Positions 19,477 to 31,641 of a stretch of DNA of 64,000 bases are shown piece after piece. Under the pieces are notes generated by a model. The model saw only the letters and a program-made list of their open reading frames with translations, was not told where the DNA came from and ran no database searches. Each line of letters begins with the position of its first letter. Position 1 is the first letter of the stretch. The position numbers were made by a program, and so were the translations under genes. Source of the DNA: Phallusia fumigata (taxonomy: Eukaryota > Chordata > Ascidiacea > Phlebobranchia > Ascidiidae); NCBI GenBank assembly GCA_008931825.1, contig QXVZ01023286.1, positions 280,539 to 344,538 of the forward strand, read 5' to 3'.

Positions 19477-21696
19477 ACCCAATCCAGCATGGGTTGCTGT
19501 GAAATGGAGCAGCAGGCAAGGTTGTAATGTCTTCCACAAATGTGTTGAGGCTATGGAAACTGTAGGGTTAGTGTCTGTGCCGTGCCTAAACCCTGAGCCT
19601 TGCTAATTGGTGCCATGATATTTTTAAGATGTGTGGTGCAATTTTTTTACCACTGGTTTTATTGATTCCAATGCTTGTATTGTGTATTTTGCCAACTCTT
19701 CTCATGCAATATATCTCTGCTTTTCATCTGAATTTAGCTACATGAAGGTTTTAATCTTGGGACTTTCCTATCATTGCTGCTTATAGTTTATAATTTCTTG
19801 CGTACTAATACTGCTATACCATAACACCATTCTGCCACTACCACTGCAACTCATGTGTATTTGCTTTGGCTTTCAAACTGCCGTTAGTTTATATATTGTA
19901 TTTCTGTCATGTTGTTTTTTTAACATTGTGCTGTTGTAATTTTTTTTGCTCAGTGGCATGTTGGTAGTGTTATTTACAAACACAGGGCATGAGGTTGCTT
20001 GGGTCAAGATGGATTTAATTTCGGTTGTAACATTTTTCATCAAAAAACACCTTGCCATTTTGGAGTGTGTCCCTAGATGTTGCTTGCCCCACAAAAAAAA
20101 CAAAAAACTTGATGAGATAGATTGCTAAAACTGTTTTTTGGTAAAGTGCCCACTGAAAACGAATACAGTACATCTTTCCCTTAATCATCCTTTAAACCTG
20201 ATTTATTGTACTAAGAGTATGAAGTGTACTTTTCTAGCTGGACCATGATATTAATCTCATTCCAGTATTTGTCATCGAGTCATGTTGATCATGTGGTTGT
20301 TAACATTCCATTCTCCATTCAAACTGTGCACTACTTTCAGTGTGACCCCACGTGGCATATCTGGCACGCCTAACCCCGTGAAACATCTGCGTAAGCATCC
20401 TTGTAAATATTGGTTTTTGCCGCCGCAGACGGTGCACTGCACCAGACGTCAAAGGCATCATAAAATGTGTAATGTACTATGCGTTAAACATCTACCACTT
20501 TTGATGTTTTTTCGGGCTATAGGCTGCTGCAAGAAGCCAGGTGTAAACCTTAAATGTGCGTTTGCCTCATATCTTCTATTTGATAGATCTGTTCTGTAAA
20601 TACCTCTGAAAAAAACGTTGCAGTTTCACTTTGCGAAAGTACGTAAAAAAGTGCTTGTCCCATTTTCTATTTGTAAACACTTTTTCGTGTCATTTTGTGC
20701 TTGATGTGGCGGTTGCTGGTTTACAGACATATCGGCGGGTAAATTTCTTTTAAGGCCTGTTGTGCCTTTTCAGTCATTTTACACCGCGGTGAAAAATTTT
20801 ACCCCTTCACTGTGGTTTCATCTCATGTGTTTTGAAAAAAATATCCGGCTAAAATAACCGAAGTGAAATATTTTGACATAACAGAGGTGGCCGTAAAATT
20901 TGCTTATTGGAAGCTATAATCTGGTTGAAATGTTCAAATAAAAAAGTAAAAAAAATCATTTTTTACCTTTTCTTACTCCAAAAAAATAACTTTCCATTTA
21001 GGCTTCCTCGCGAAAACTTCGTAAGGGAACCTAATGTAAAATTAATGACATATCAGGTCGGTTTGGTTCTGTATAGCTTATGCGATTTCAGTTGCGAAAT
21101 AGACTTCAGGAAAAATTCGAACTGCTGACTTAAAAGTATTGAGTTTACTTAGTGAATCATGCGCAAGCAAGTGATTTAATCCCTTTGTTTGTCTTTATTT
21201 GGAAACCAGGGGCATTCTGGTGTTACTGTAAACGTCCAGTTTTGTACTTTCACTTCACAGTTATGTGCTTGAGTGGGTATTAATCTTATTCTGTAAGAGT
21301 TGATGCAGTTTAAAAGAACACGTCTCTGTATTAATTTTCTACAATAAATTTTCTTGCAGCATCAAAAATTCCGTTTAAACAAAATCAAAATGTGAGTTTG
21401 ATGATTTTCGATCGGGTGCATTAAAACAGTGGAAAAAACAACTTTTCTGTAAACAGCGTTGTTTCGCGACAAAGAGTCGGACTGTTCACAAAGACGGACA
21501 AAAGTCAGTATTCTATGTGTCGATCACGAATTTATAAATAATATAGGTTTTAGGCAGAACTGCCAAACAAAAAATATGTAACATATACGCGTACGTCGCT
21601 TTCAAACCAGAGCTTCTTAGCTCCAATTTAGTAAACCAAGTAAAAGTACCAACATGTCCAAACCGAAAAAATCACGTCAAATAAAACTGGACCGGC

Positions 21697-21760
21697 CATG
21701 AGTCAGGTACGTGACGGCGGACTCATTGTAAGCAAGCCTATAAATGTTCCGTTCACCGCG
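21697..21760 (+). repeat. Copy of the SINE 3' block
   Basis: GAGTCAGGTACGTGACGGCG, then GACTCATTGTAAGC, then TGTTCCGTTCACC. These align block by block with the second module of the SINE at 8209-8470 (GAGGCAGGTAGCTCGACGGT, GACTCATTATAACC, TGTTCCGCCAGCC). The tRNA-like head is absent here, so this module may be mobile with another partner or the copy is truncated. Confidence 0.45.
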
Positions 21761-23797
21761 GATAACAAGATTCCAATGCACACCAAGGCCAATTAGTTTA
21801 GGTTCCTAGGAATTCACTACGTAGTACTGTTCGTTTTTGAGATTCAAAGTCAGGAATATTACAAGCAATAATGCATGCGTGGAACGCCTAATCAGCGGTT
21901 TGCCGCAATTCGATTTAGTCAGCAGGACATCCTGAAAATACCACAAGGCCCTTTTCGCAGCACTGTTTCCGAATCAAAACACTAACTTAACGCAAAACGC
22001 TGCTTCGTGACAGAACGAAACCCATGAAAAAGTGACAAAGTCGTTAATAGTCTCGCAGTGGTCACGGAGCCTTCACAAGTCGTGGTAGACACGTGATTCG
22101 CACAAGCCAATCATCGTAAGGCACCGTGGGCAGCACCCCCCACTGACAGGCGACTTTCCGCTACATTATTTGCATCATCGTTAATCAGCACCTCATATCT
22201 GTCACTATAACCTCAACGAAGGTATATGTAAAATTTTGATATTTCCTCTTGACAAGTTGGCGCTAAATTCAGTTTACATTGGTGCATGCGTTTAACAGAA
22301 TCGCTTATTTACCTTCTATGTACAGGTTGTAAATTTTTTTGCTTGTTTTAGTCCTTGTGCTGTACTGTACGCTTGTTTTTATGACGCCAGGAAAAACGAA
22401 AATTAAACGATATCATACAAACACAAAACAGAAAGTACCATTTTTCACATGAACAGAAGTCATTCTCGTTGTCTGTGTTGTAAATTGGGCATTTCGGCGA
22501 ACATACACGATATAAAATCAGACTTTTCTCTTAATGTTTTACCATACATTTCAATCTATCGACGAACGAATGCAATGTGTCATCGTACGTGAAGAGAGCA
22601 ACGCATGAAACCAGTCAGTTTCCGGCATTTGTGATGTGCAGCAAGCAGAAGCCCGCTGACAACCAGCAACTAATGATGAATTTCCTAACGAAAACAACCC
22701 TGGTACCTACGTTTGTGCCCCCTTCACTTCCACATACAACAAACAAACTTAAATATAGACATACACGTTTTAAACCAAAATTCACTAATTACTAACTAAA
22801 ATGGGATGGTTGTTATAGGTTAAATCGGATTAAACGCTATAACATCTTAACATTACAATTACCACATACTTTTTAGGCTAATCAGACATGTCATTTTATT
22901 TTAAGTAAAACACAATGTGTTCATTTTTACCTATTTTTGTGTTGAGGCAAAGATGTAGTGACTTACATGAAGCGGTGGGTGCTAATATTGTCAACAGAAT
23001 CTTAACAGTTTAGCCAGTTTCAAGATTTGTGCAGTTTTTTAAAAAAGATCTAATTTCCATAGCTCAAAGAAAATCTGCGTAATGACATGAGTCAGATCAA
23101 GTAATTCTAAATTCTATAACTGGGGTATTACCGCCTTCTGTGGCCTATACGTCAACAAAATGAAAGTTTACATAATGCCTGCTCTGCACAAAACGTTTTG
23201 AATACCGCAAACAACAATCGATTATTCACATTTTTAAACAGCATCTAAGTGGCCAGAAATGACGCATTAATGACCAACAGTTTATATTCAAGTAGTTTGA
23301 CGATGATTCAAAGTACGTAGCTACGTAGATGCCAACTCTCAAAGGCAATTCACAAAAACCCTTATAACCACAATAGCTTTGTTTATGTGTGCAACGCTGC
23401 AATTTTCACCGTTTTCTAAACAAGATTTGTCCCGATTTTTCTGGAATAGTGAACGTTTTTTAAAACATTTCTTTGGGTAAACTTTCAAACGAGCATGGAT
23501 TTATGTGCCTTAAATAAAATGCCATGTTTTAGAAACTGAGGATTGTAAGAAAATCGTGTTTGAGGGTGCAAGTCGTGAGTTGTATCACACATTTAAGTAC
23601 TTTCCATCATATGAACACTTTGTTGGTCAGCCAATGTCTCGTGCAAGTCACGATATCCATGACATTGAGTCACTGATGACAGTTTTTTGTTGCTGAGGTT
23701 ATTTTGGTTTATCCAGCCTTAGTTAGACGTGTCGCATGTTCAAGCTAATCCGTTTATTATTAGAGTTCTTTTTTAAAGTGCATTCAGTTACATTTCG

Positions 23798-24193
23798 TCA
23801 ACATTTGGCATTTGGACCTGAACTTGAACGTTTTTGGGACCCAAAGGTAGCTTTTCGGTAAAAAAATGTTTCCATTGTTGCAAGAAACATGAATACGACA
23901 GCCAAGATAAAACGCTGTAAGTTTGAAAACGCCAATTCGTTCTGAACGAAAGTTTTAAAGCTACAAACGGAGCAGTACCAGCAATGAAAAGCGGCACATA
24001 TGCCAAACCGCACATTTCCGTCAAAATTTCCCTCTTCTTTGCGCCACAAAAGCGCAACGCACTGCCTTATTAAAAAAAGCCAAGCCGCCAGCCAACACAA
24101 AAGATTTTGCCTGTCGGGCTGCAAAACATATGGCCGGATGATGATACACTGCCCGCTCCCGTGGAAAGGAAAAAACACGTTTATGACAAGCAT
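23798..24193 (-). CDS. Doubtful open frame, 131 codons, hydrophobic
   Basis: An ATG-initiated frame from 24193 to a stop at 23798. A second, shorter minus frame (first ATG at about 24015, ending 23788) overlaps it and encodes a hydrophobic 75-residue peptide with AYVPLFIAGTAPFVA and a C-terminus MPNVDEM. Both frames, and one on the plus strand, are open over the same GC-richer DNA, so at most one can be real. I recognise no family and see no supporting splice sites. Confidence 0.15.
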   Translation of the reverse strand: MLVINVFFPFHGSGQCIIIRPYVLQPDRQNLLCWLAAWLFLIRQCVALLWRKEEGNFDGNVRFGICAAFHCWYCSVCSFKTFVQNELAFSNLQRFILAVVFMFLATMETFFYRKATFGSQKRSSSGPNAKC

Positions 24194-24922
24194 TCATGCT
24201 CACTTTGTTTTTTGTGTCGACTGTGGTGCAACATAACATCGTGTAACGGAAGTCTTGCGACAGTTAATTAATATTACCGCGTTGTTTCTGAGTAGGCGGC
24301 TATAGGCGAAATGTTTTCTACTTTACTACCAGCATGAGATACCACACATTAGCGAAACAAAACAGTTTCACGTTACATGCGGGTGTTTCTGTACTGTTAC
24401 CTTTAATTTATCGTTCGAACCGAAATTTTTTCCCGCGATGAAATGAAACCGTGATTTGCAACTCGTCACAAACGCAACAAACGCTTTTAGCCATTCCTTG
24501 TTTACAAAGAAAGTGACACACCAGGTTTCTACAGATAAGCGAGTACTGCGCAAAATTGTCCCCGTTTTTAACGCAATAACGCTTTAAAAGAGATTTGGCT
24601 GGTCACCCCAGGGTCGTAACGCTCTAGAACAATTTTTTACAACACACACGATATATCTATGTTCTGCAAAGGGTGCAGACACGCGCTGCAAATTTTACCC
24701 AAACAGTAATGATGTTAAAAAAGTGACCAGTCAAAATAAAATGCAAATATACTCAAACAGCGTAACAGAAGCACCTGTACTTTCCCTTTTTACTCACTAA
24801 CAGCCGTGTTTCAAATCGATCTTTTAATGAATCGAGCGGATCTCTTACGAACGTACAAACACACGCACACACATACATCACATATATTTATATATTCGTA
24901 GTCTGTAATACCTATGTACAGG

Positions 24923-25315
24923 TCAATTAAGAATTGCAACATCGGCTAAAGGCGAAAATAAAACAAAGGAAAAACACAGTGCAAAAGAGTGTATCACAAT
25001 CAGCATAGAGCGAGAGTCGGCCTGCAAGCGGGTGCTTCTATATAGTGAGGCTGCCAATAAGCTAAGGTCGTAGGGGGACTGAATTTTGTGTAGCGGTGTA
25101 GGCTTCTGTGTATGTGTATAAATGCGTATAGGGGCATTTTCAAACGGAGCAAAAGCTGGCAACTTTTGGGTGATTTTTACAAGGTCTCCATGCGCGGCAT
25201 AGAATGCGGTTCTAGACTGAGGTTCCACCATGTCGAGCATTAGGCATGGTAGAAAGAAAGTTCGGTTTGTTTCCCGTTTTGAAATTGTGGAACCGCCATA
25301 AAACGCAATGTTCAT
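24923..25315 (-). CDS. Doubtful open frame, 130 codons
   Basis: An ATG-initiated intronless frame with a hydrophobic C-terminal stretch (VIHSFALCFSFVLFSPLADV). No recognised domain. It is isolated in the gene-poor island, over 2 kb from any supported gene. Could be chance in locally GC-richer sequence. Confidence 0.15.
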   Translation of the reverse strand: MNIAFYGGSTISKRETNRTFFLPCLMLDMVEPQSRTAFYAAHGDLVKITQKLPAFAPFENAPIRIYTHTQKPTPLHKIQSPYDLSLLAASLYRSTRLQADSRSMLIVIHSFALCFSFVLFSPLADVAILN

Positions 25316-25789
25316 TTTATTTCAGGCGGCGTGGTTAGCTGCGCAAAACTTGTTACGCGGGTGCTGTAGTAAACCGAAATAAACGTCAAATTAGCGAGTT
25401 ACAAGGAATCTAGTTGGCGCGTTGACATTTGTGAGAAACGGGTCAAATCGCAATCCCGGAAACCCGTGTTATTTCCAGCAACCTTACACGGTTTCGGGAA
25501 GGAAAACAGTATGTGGGTGAATAAATTCCAGTAACTGGCGCAAGTTTTAGTTTAAAAATGACCCATTTCGGCAGGCTTGGATAAGTAAGGCAAGTTTAAA
25601 CTGTCTGTACTTGTTTCAGCATAGTGTTTTGGTAGAACCTGAGCAATTTTCCAGTCTGTTGCACACAATTATAAAAAATCATCCCGGTTAACCGCACGAA
25701 GCTCGCCCGTAAACCCTATTGGGGCCATCGATATCAAGGCCGTTGCATTATCTGGCAAATTTCCCTTCACCACGGGTCGAAAGCGAAAA

Positions 25790-25852
25790 TGACGTCATTG
25801 GTGGCAATTCAAGCGCACGTGACTTGGAATTCGGGGATAAAGTATGACGTCA
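25790..25852. promoter_or_regulatory. CRE / E-box cluster
   Basis: Two perfect palindromic CREs (TGACGTCA) at 25790-25797 and 25845-25852 flank a palindromic E-box (CACGTG) at 25816-25821, all within 63 bp. These are the binding sites known for CREB/ATF and for bHLH-Zip (Myc/USF-type) factors. No start codon of a supported gene lies nearby, so it may mark an enhancer or an unannotated promoter. Confidence 0.45.
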
Positions 25853-27683
25853 TCAAGCTCTGTCAACGAAGTGCTGATAGTTAAGCGGTTTGGCCTTTCT
25901 CCGTAGGGTTGGTGAATTTTTGCACGATCTGGATCAACAATACCGTTATGGGATAACAGTTGAATTCATATCCGTTGTATGAACTTGCAATTATCATCAG
26001 TTTATGTGCAAGTAACGGTAGTGGATTTGAAAAACGATTAATTATGCATTACGGATGTACGCGTGCGTAAATTTTGATGAAAACGTGCGGCGTAAATGAG
26101 TTGCGCTTACAATTAATTAGATTAGCAAACTATCCAGCGTTTGATTACACAGCACTGTTCTTTCAGAAAACCTGTGATGGTTTGTTTAACGATGGGACTT
26201 CGTGTAAGTTGCACACATCTGTGAGAAAAATCTCGCCGGACCGTGTACCACGTGACTCTGGCGTGCCGCGTGGCATTGGCACCCGCTAGCACAGACAAAT
26301 TTTCGGCAAACAAACACACACATTTTTGCACGGCCTGTAGGCATACTCGAAATGTCCATGAGGGCTTGTTGCCGTTAGTTAGAAATCAGGGATAGGCGAT
26401 TGCTGGTTTGAAAGTAATATGGGGTTAGGATGGATAACATGGATTTAGAAGGTATAAATTCCGGAAAGTAATCATTTAAAGCATGGTAAACTTTGAGCAA
26501 TTAGGCACATTATTGCTTGGATTTTAAATGTATCAATGCACTGTTTAAAAGCTACCAGACGAAATATTTGTTTGCAAAATTTGAACCAATCGAACAACTT
26601 TAACTTTGCTAGTTAAAAACGCAGTAATCGTTCAAAATTTACCTTAAAACAAGCAACCTTGTAGAAATTGAAACATTTAAAGTTATACAACTGAATGTAC
26701 TATTGGAGAAACAAAATTAATGAAAGACTGTCGCATAACAAGAGCAGGAACACCAACACAATGTGCCAATTTAACAAGGCACTAGCTAAATGCTAAAAAA
26801 ATAAACACAAAAATAATGTTGTTAATGCGTAACTGGTTTAAACCCAGAAGAAAAAGACCAGCTCAGCTTTTTAGGTGTAAGTTCACAGAGATGTGCAAAC
26901 AGGTTTGATGGTGTCAACAATAAAGAGGCAATTTAAATATTTGTCTTGATCACGGTTTTACCATGTGACCGGCTGTGCCCAATTTTACTTGTGGTTTGTC
27001 AAAAATAACTTCTCTACCAAAATCAGTTTAGTTGTCAATTTTAGAGGGTTTTTATAGTTTTGTGCTGCGTTAAATAGTTGATAAGTCTGTTTGTGCCACA
27101 GCAAAACATGAAACTAATGTGCAATACGTGCACAAGTAATCACCAGACAGCATGAAAAATTAATGATGTTTGTTTCATGTCGCTCTAAATCCAGACTTCG
27201 ACGCTTTGACACATTTTCACACAATCTTTGAAACAACTGCAAGACATGTATAATTAATATCAACCAAAACAGCAGGGAACTTTGTAGATAAAACAGACAC
27301 TTTGATATGCTGCAAAGTTTTGCAGCTTCATCTGGCATAGTCACAAAAAGTTATAGGCTACATTTGCTATCAGCCATGTGACACTTATCACACCCTTAGC
27401 AAAGATAAGTTAAACAAAATATTCAAAATATCCACCAATTAGCAGGGTCTGAGTCCAATTTAACATTAGTGGGCCAAAATGCAAAACCTAATGTCGCATT
27501 GAACGTAAAGCAGCAGCGGTATTCTACCTGTACATAAACAGCTCTGTTTGTGCTCCAGTGAAGGACTTGTAAACCGAGGAAAAAAAACCACACCACAAAT
27601 TGAACACCTCACCTTACGCCACCACTTGCGAGATTGTACTATGTTTGTGCAAAAAGTTTGAACACAGTATACCATCCTTGTTC

Positions 27684-28550
27684 CTAAGATGGAGCAGTAA
27701 AAAATCTTGTTTCATTTAATGATCCTCCCAAAAAATATGTTCCGGTGTAATAAAAAGCAGTCTGTAGCAAAATGGGCAAAGATTTGGCTTCAGTGTTTGT
27801 TTGTGGTGTTGTATCTGAACTGGTAGCAAGAGGATGTGTGTTTTCATCTTGCCCTGCACCATCAGTCTGTGATAGTTGCTCTTGGGCAGCGGCATTCAAC
27901 AGGTTTGCCTGAGAAACAATTTAAAAAATTTGTTTTGCACTCTTGCAATAAATATACATGTATTTCTTTGCCCCATAAGTAACTGAAAAGTTTTGTTTCA
28001 ATTAGTTTTTATTATAAGTGGACACTTTGAATTTATGTTTGCAAGATATGTATCGTCTATCATTAAGTCATATTCTGCAAAATTGATTAGCTCTAAAAAA
28101 CAAAAAATATACCCCAAAACAGACCAATTTTCCTTAAACCCATAAAAAGAATTGAATGTGAAATTTGGACAGGAAACTTACATTCATCCAAAGGCTTAAA
28201 TGGATAAAAACCACACCAATGACGAAGCTGATGCTAAACAAGGTGAAAAAGTGGAACAAGATGTGTCGTTCATGGCCCCTAAAATAAAAATAACAGGCAG
28301 TTAAAACATCAGAACAACCAAGTTGGTAATTTGGGTTCGGCTAGTGCTTATCGCAACCAGTAACTACTGTAATAAATTTCTACAGAGGAACTAATAAAGA
28401 GTGAAAATATTCTTACCTTATGCCTTCATAGACCTTATCATCTTGAGCTGGCGGGCGCTTTGGTTGTTGGTGTGATGACGTTGCCTCAGCTTCCGACCTA
28501 TCTTCACCAACTGTCAATCTTTTTCTAATATTTTCATGAGGCTCCTCCAT
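27684..28550 (-). CDS. Unknown small membrane protein
   Basis: Three exons in continuous phase: 28550-28417, 28278-28182 and 27908-27684; 151 residues. All junctions have clean GT-AG borders. A charged, low-complexity N-terminus of about 48 residues precedes a strong hydrophobic segment at about residues 50-76 (ILFHFFTLFSISFVIGVVFI), the likely transmembrane helix. A Gln/Thr/Ser-rich stretch (about 80-115) follows, then a moderately hydrophobic tail (LQTAFYYTGTYFLGG). No signal peptide is seen. I do not recognise the family. Intron structure and consistent phase argue for a real gene; topology and function are unknown. Confidence 0.65.
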
Positions 28551-30150
28551 ATTTTCTAAATTCTACTATTGCCAACTCACATTGAGTGATTTTAGTTAGT
28601 AAACTTTGTTAAAGTAATCTGTGCAAACAAAATTCTGAGCTTAGCATTCGTAAAACTGTTATATTGGAATCATCCAAATTAGTCAATGTTCTTTCTTAAG
28701 CTCCTTGACTAATCCATTGTTAACTTTTCTATGAAAAAGAAGGATAAATATGACAATATTGTGGCAAAAGTATGTTTTAAGATCAAAGTAAACCACATTT
28801 TTTAACAAAAGCTTAGGCCAAAAAGTAGCTTGAAAGTTTCCAGGTAAATATATTTTAATTTTTGTCATCGGGGTCGGGGGGCTTGTACTTGCATTTATAA
28901 ACAGAAAAAAGTGCAAATATACCATCAATATGCCATTTTATTTAGTAGTTTTCATCACAAATGCAAGAACACTACTTTCCAACAATATGGCACGTGCATG
29001 GATCTGTGCGCTCAACAAATCAAGCATGCTTCAGAAAATGCTTACCCATAGCGATTCGTTAACCGCGGTGCACGCCCAACTGCTAACCAAACACAACTGC
29101 TGTTTACAGTTTTGCCCTGACGTTGCGTCACGGTTTGGCGGTCACCGCACGAATGACGTTGCATGTACGCAAAAAAACATATTTTAGTAATTTTAACACT
29201 ATTTAAAATGATTGAATTTATTAACGACTCAAACGTTGTATTTGGCTCACAAGTTTTAAATTTTAAACCACGAAACGGTCATCTGGACTTGTAATGGCAA
29301 ATAAATCTTATTTTATATATGATTGGCTTAAAAGTGGGCGTTGTCCCTAAGTTACTCGGCTTCATATGCAAATCATTGTTTTTTCTCATTAATTTGATAA
29401 AATTGCCAACTAGTTTGACATGTGTTGCTCAATCTGTAGTTTGAGCTATAGTTAGTTAGTGTGGTCAAATGCTTTAACATAGCCGGTAAACGTCACACGC
29501 ATGGTGGCGTAAGAGGGTGACGAAGTATTACATCAAAAACGGGTTGAGTCAAAGAATACTATTGTTGAGTTTGGTTGAGCAAATTGCTTGTTTAGGACAG
29601 TATGTCTAAATAAAACTACAACTTGTAGTTGTACCGTAAATGTTTGTCTAAGTGTGTATATAAGTGATTCTTAACGGCGGCTTACAATCAACCTTTACGC
29701 GGCTTTCGAAAAACGTCGTGAAAAACAGAGAATTTTATTAACTAATCAGCTGAAAATAGCGGGAAAAATTCGTTACCTTGCAAAATTGCGTTTTTTTGCT
29801 AAAAATATGCTTTACATTGTTGTCTGCCTCTTTCAGACTCTGGATCGATGGCATTTATTACGTATAGGCTATACGCAGCAAATGGTTATTCCTCCATCTA
29901 AACAACTTGCGTTGTTTTCATGTGGTTGCCTATAAACATGAGGCTTTAAATTTGTTTCTGTCACTAAAAAAGGTTGAATGCCACTTACTTATATTAACGC
30001 GTTTGTGGTCAAAACTTTTGGAACATTGTTTTATTTAAACAAAAATATTGCACAAAACGTTCGTACAACCAGATATATAGTTTACAGACAATACAAATTA
30101 AAGTTTACAACATTGGGAAATGAGTGAATATCACACAAGCGCGGCTTTGT
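28551..30150. other. Spacer upstream of the unknown membrane protein, 3' side of the SLC49-like gene
   Basis: A 1.6-kb gap between two minus-strand genes. It must hold the promoter of the membrane protein gene (near 28551) and the 3' UTR of the transporter (near 30150). An 85-codon plus-strand frame at 28930-29187 has no support and was not annotated. Nothing else recognised. Confidence 0.4.
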
Positions 30151-31641
30151 CTACTTGTCGCCATTGCTGGTAAGCAGTTTCATTTTTTCGCTGTCGGTGC
30201 CAATTGTACTGCTTCCACTGTCAGCTTGGAGCCGCTTATAGGGTGGCCGCATTATGAGAAATATTACAGACGATATAAACGTAAGAGCAAACGGAAATGA
30301 TGTGGAGGCGGTGGCACCGATGTTACTAAGCAACACACGCCCGATAATGGGATAGATGAGACGGAAAATCCCCATTCCGATGATGTTAACCATCGTGACA
30401 AGCATTGTGGGTTTGGGGTAAGTTACCTCGATGAGAATTTCAAAGAGTGACGTGTTGGCCATGCCCAGGAATAGGCCCTGAGCTACAACTCCGACGTATA
30501 CACAGACCAAAAGTGAAAACCTCACCCCAAGTAGAATCACCAGACACGTGACGCACTCAAAAAATACGCTAAACAGCACCACCTCGCGGAACTTTTTCGT
30601 TTTGGTGATCAGAGGACCAGCAATGAAGCCTCCTATCGTGTAAGTAATCCAGCCGCCCATTAGAACCAGACCAGCCTTGGAGTTTAGCTGCGTTTGACCG
30701 ACGAACTTTGTATGCAGAACAGAGGACAAGAGCACGCTGTTATTACGCAATACAGGATTGACGGCGCCGAACACAAACCAAACGGCGACAAAGTACGGAT
30801 CTGTGAAGAGTTCTTTGATAACTTGCTTGTACTGCTGTAGGGCTTCAGTAAAACTTTGTTTCTGAAGGTCGCCGGTTTTAACTTTCTGTATAATGGCCTT
30901 GGCTTGGGCTTCGCTGGGCGGCAAGGGTGGCGCATCGACGACAAAGAAATAGACACAAACTGTGAGCAGCGCAGCAATCACTGTGAACGTAATAAATATC
31001 CACGTAAGTCGGAATCCGATCACACCCATGCTTTGACGTACATTCACGATTTCCGGCGTCAGTACTGACCCCACAGACTCGCCGACGCCGCGGCCCACCA
31101 CTTGCAGCGCTACAGCGGTGGCTACTTCAACCGTGGGAAACCAAATCGCGGCGGTAGGTGGCGGTATAGACCAGGAAATGATGTTGCTGAAACCCATCAC
31201 CGTCTGGCCGACTATAATTGAGATGTAACCCGTCGGCATTGAAGCTCCAACAGTTGTGAGAGCGAAGCCTAACAGCAGCGTGGACGTCATCAGTAGGTAC
31301 GACTGACGGAAGCCTAGTCGTGACGTCAGCCATGACATAGGCAGAGACATGCTGAGGAACACTACGGATTGAGTAAGGATAAACCAATCTACTTGCCATG
31401 GTTGGATGCCAAGAAACTTGACAAATACACTGTTAATTGGGCCATAGCAGGACTGATTAAAACCTCGAAGAAAAATAGCCACACAAGAAATGGTCAGGAT
31501 CACCCATCGTCTACTGTAGACACCAAGTTTCATTGAGACCGAATCTACTTCTTCGTCCATAATTTCTTCGTTGTTTGCCACCGTGGATGATGGTTGAGTA
31601 TTTTGTTCTGGAGCGGCACCGTTGTCTGTTGGAACGCCCAT
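30151..31641 (-). CDS. Intronless SLC49 (FLVCR)-like major facilitator transporter
   Basis: A 496-residue single-exon protein with about 12 hydrophobic segments in two bundles, split by a charged loop at about residues 235-275. Family-type blocks resemble FLVCR1/2: YSRRWVILT at the first helix, FLGIQPWQVDWF, AAIWFPTVEVATA followed by GVGESVGSVLTPEIV, and FEILIEVTYPKP in the second half. Human FLVCRs export or import haem, choline or related cations at membranes; the substrate here cannot be told. Cytoplasmic termini are acidic (N) and Ser/Lys-rich (C). It is the only large gene in the window without introns, which suggests a retrocopy origin, yet the frame is fully intact. Confidence 0.85.
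   Translation of the reverse strand: MGVPTDNGAAPEQNTQPSSTVANNEEIMDEEVDSVSMKLGVYSRRWVILTISCVAIFLRGFNQSCYGPINSVFVKFLGIQPWQVDWFILTQSVVFLSMSLPMSWLTSRLGFRQSYLLMTSTLLLGFALTTVGASMPTGYISIIVGQTVMGFSNIISWSIPPPTAAIWFPTVEVATAVALQVVGRGVGESVGSVLTPEIVNVRQSMGVIGFRLTWIFITFTVIAALLTVCVYFFVVDAPPLPPSEAQAKAIIQKVKTGDLQKQSFTEALQQYKQVIKELFTDPYFVAVWFVFGAVNPVLRNNSVLLSSVLHTKFVGQTQLNSKAGLVLMGGWITYTIGGFIAGPLITKTKKFREVVLFSVFFECVTCLVILLGVRFSLLVCVYVGVVAQGLFLGMANTSLFEILIEVTYPKPTMLVTMVNIIGMGIFRLIYPIIGRVLLSNIGATASTSFPFALTFISSVIFLIMRPPYKRLQADSGSSTIGTDSEKMKLLTSNGDK

Larger units (their letters stand above)
19477..27683. other. Gene-poor 8.2-kb island
   Basis: Between convergent UPRT and the unknown membrane protein gene. No exon with recognisable homology was found on either strand. 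It holds a possible SINE-tail copy near 21697-21760, a CA/TA-rich microsatellite-like tract at 24855-24895, two minus-strand open frames (23798-24193 and 24923-25315) of doubtful reality, and a CRE/E-box cluster at 25790-25852. Local GC content is higher at about 24.0-25.9 kb. Confidence 0.5.
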
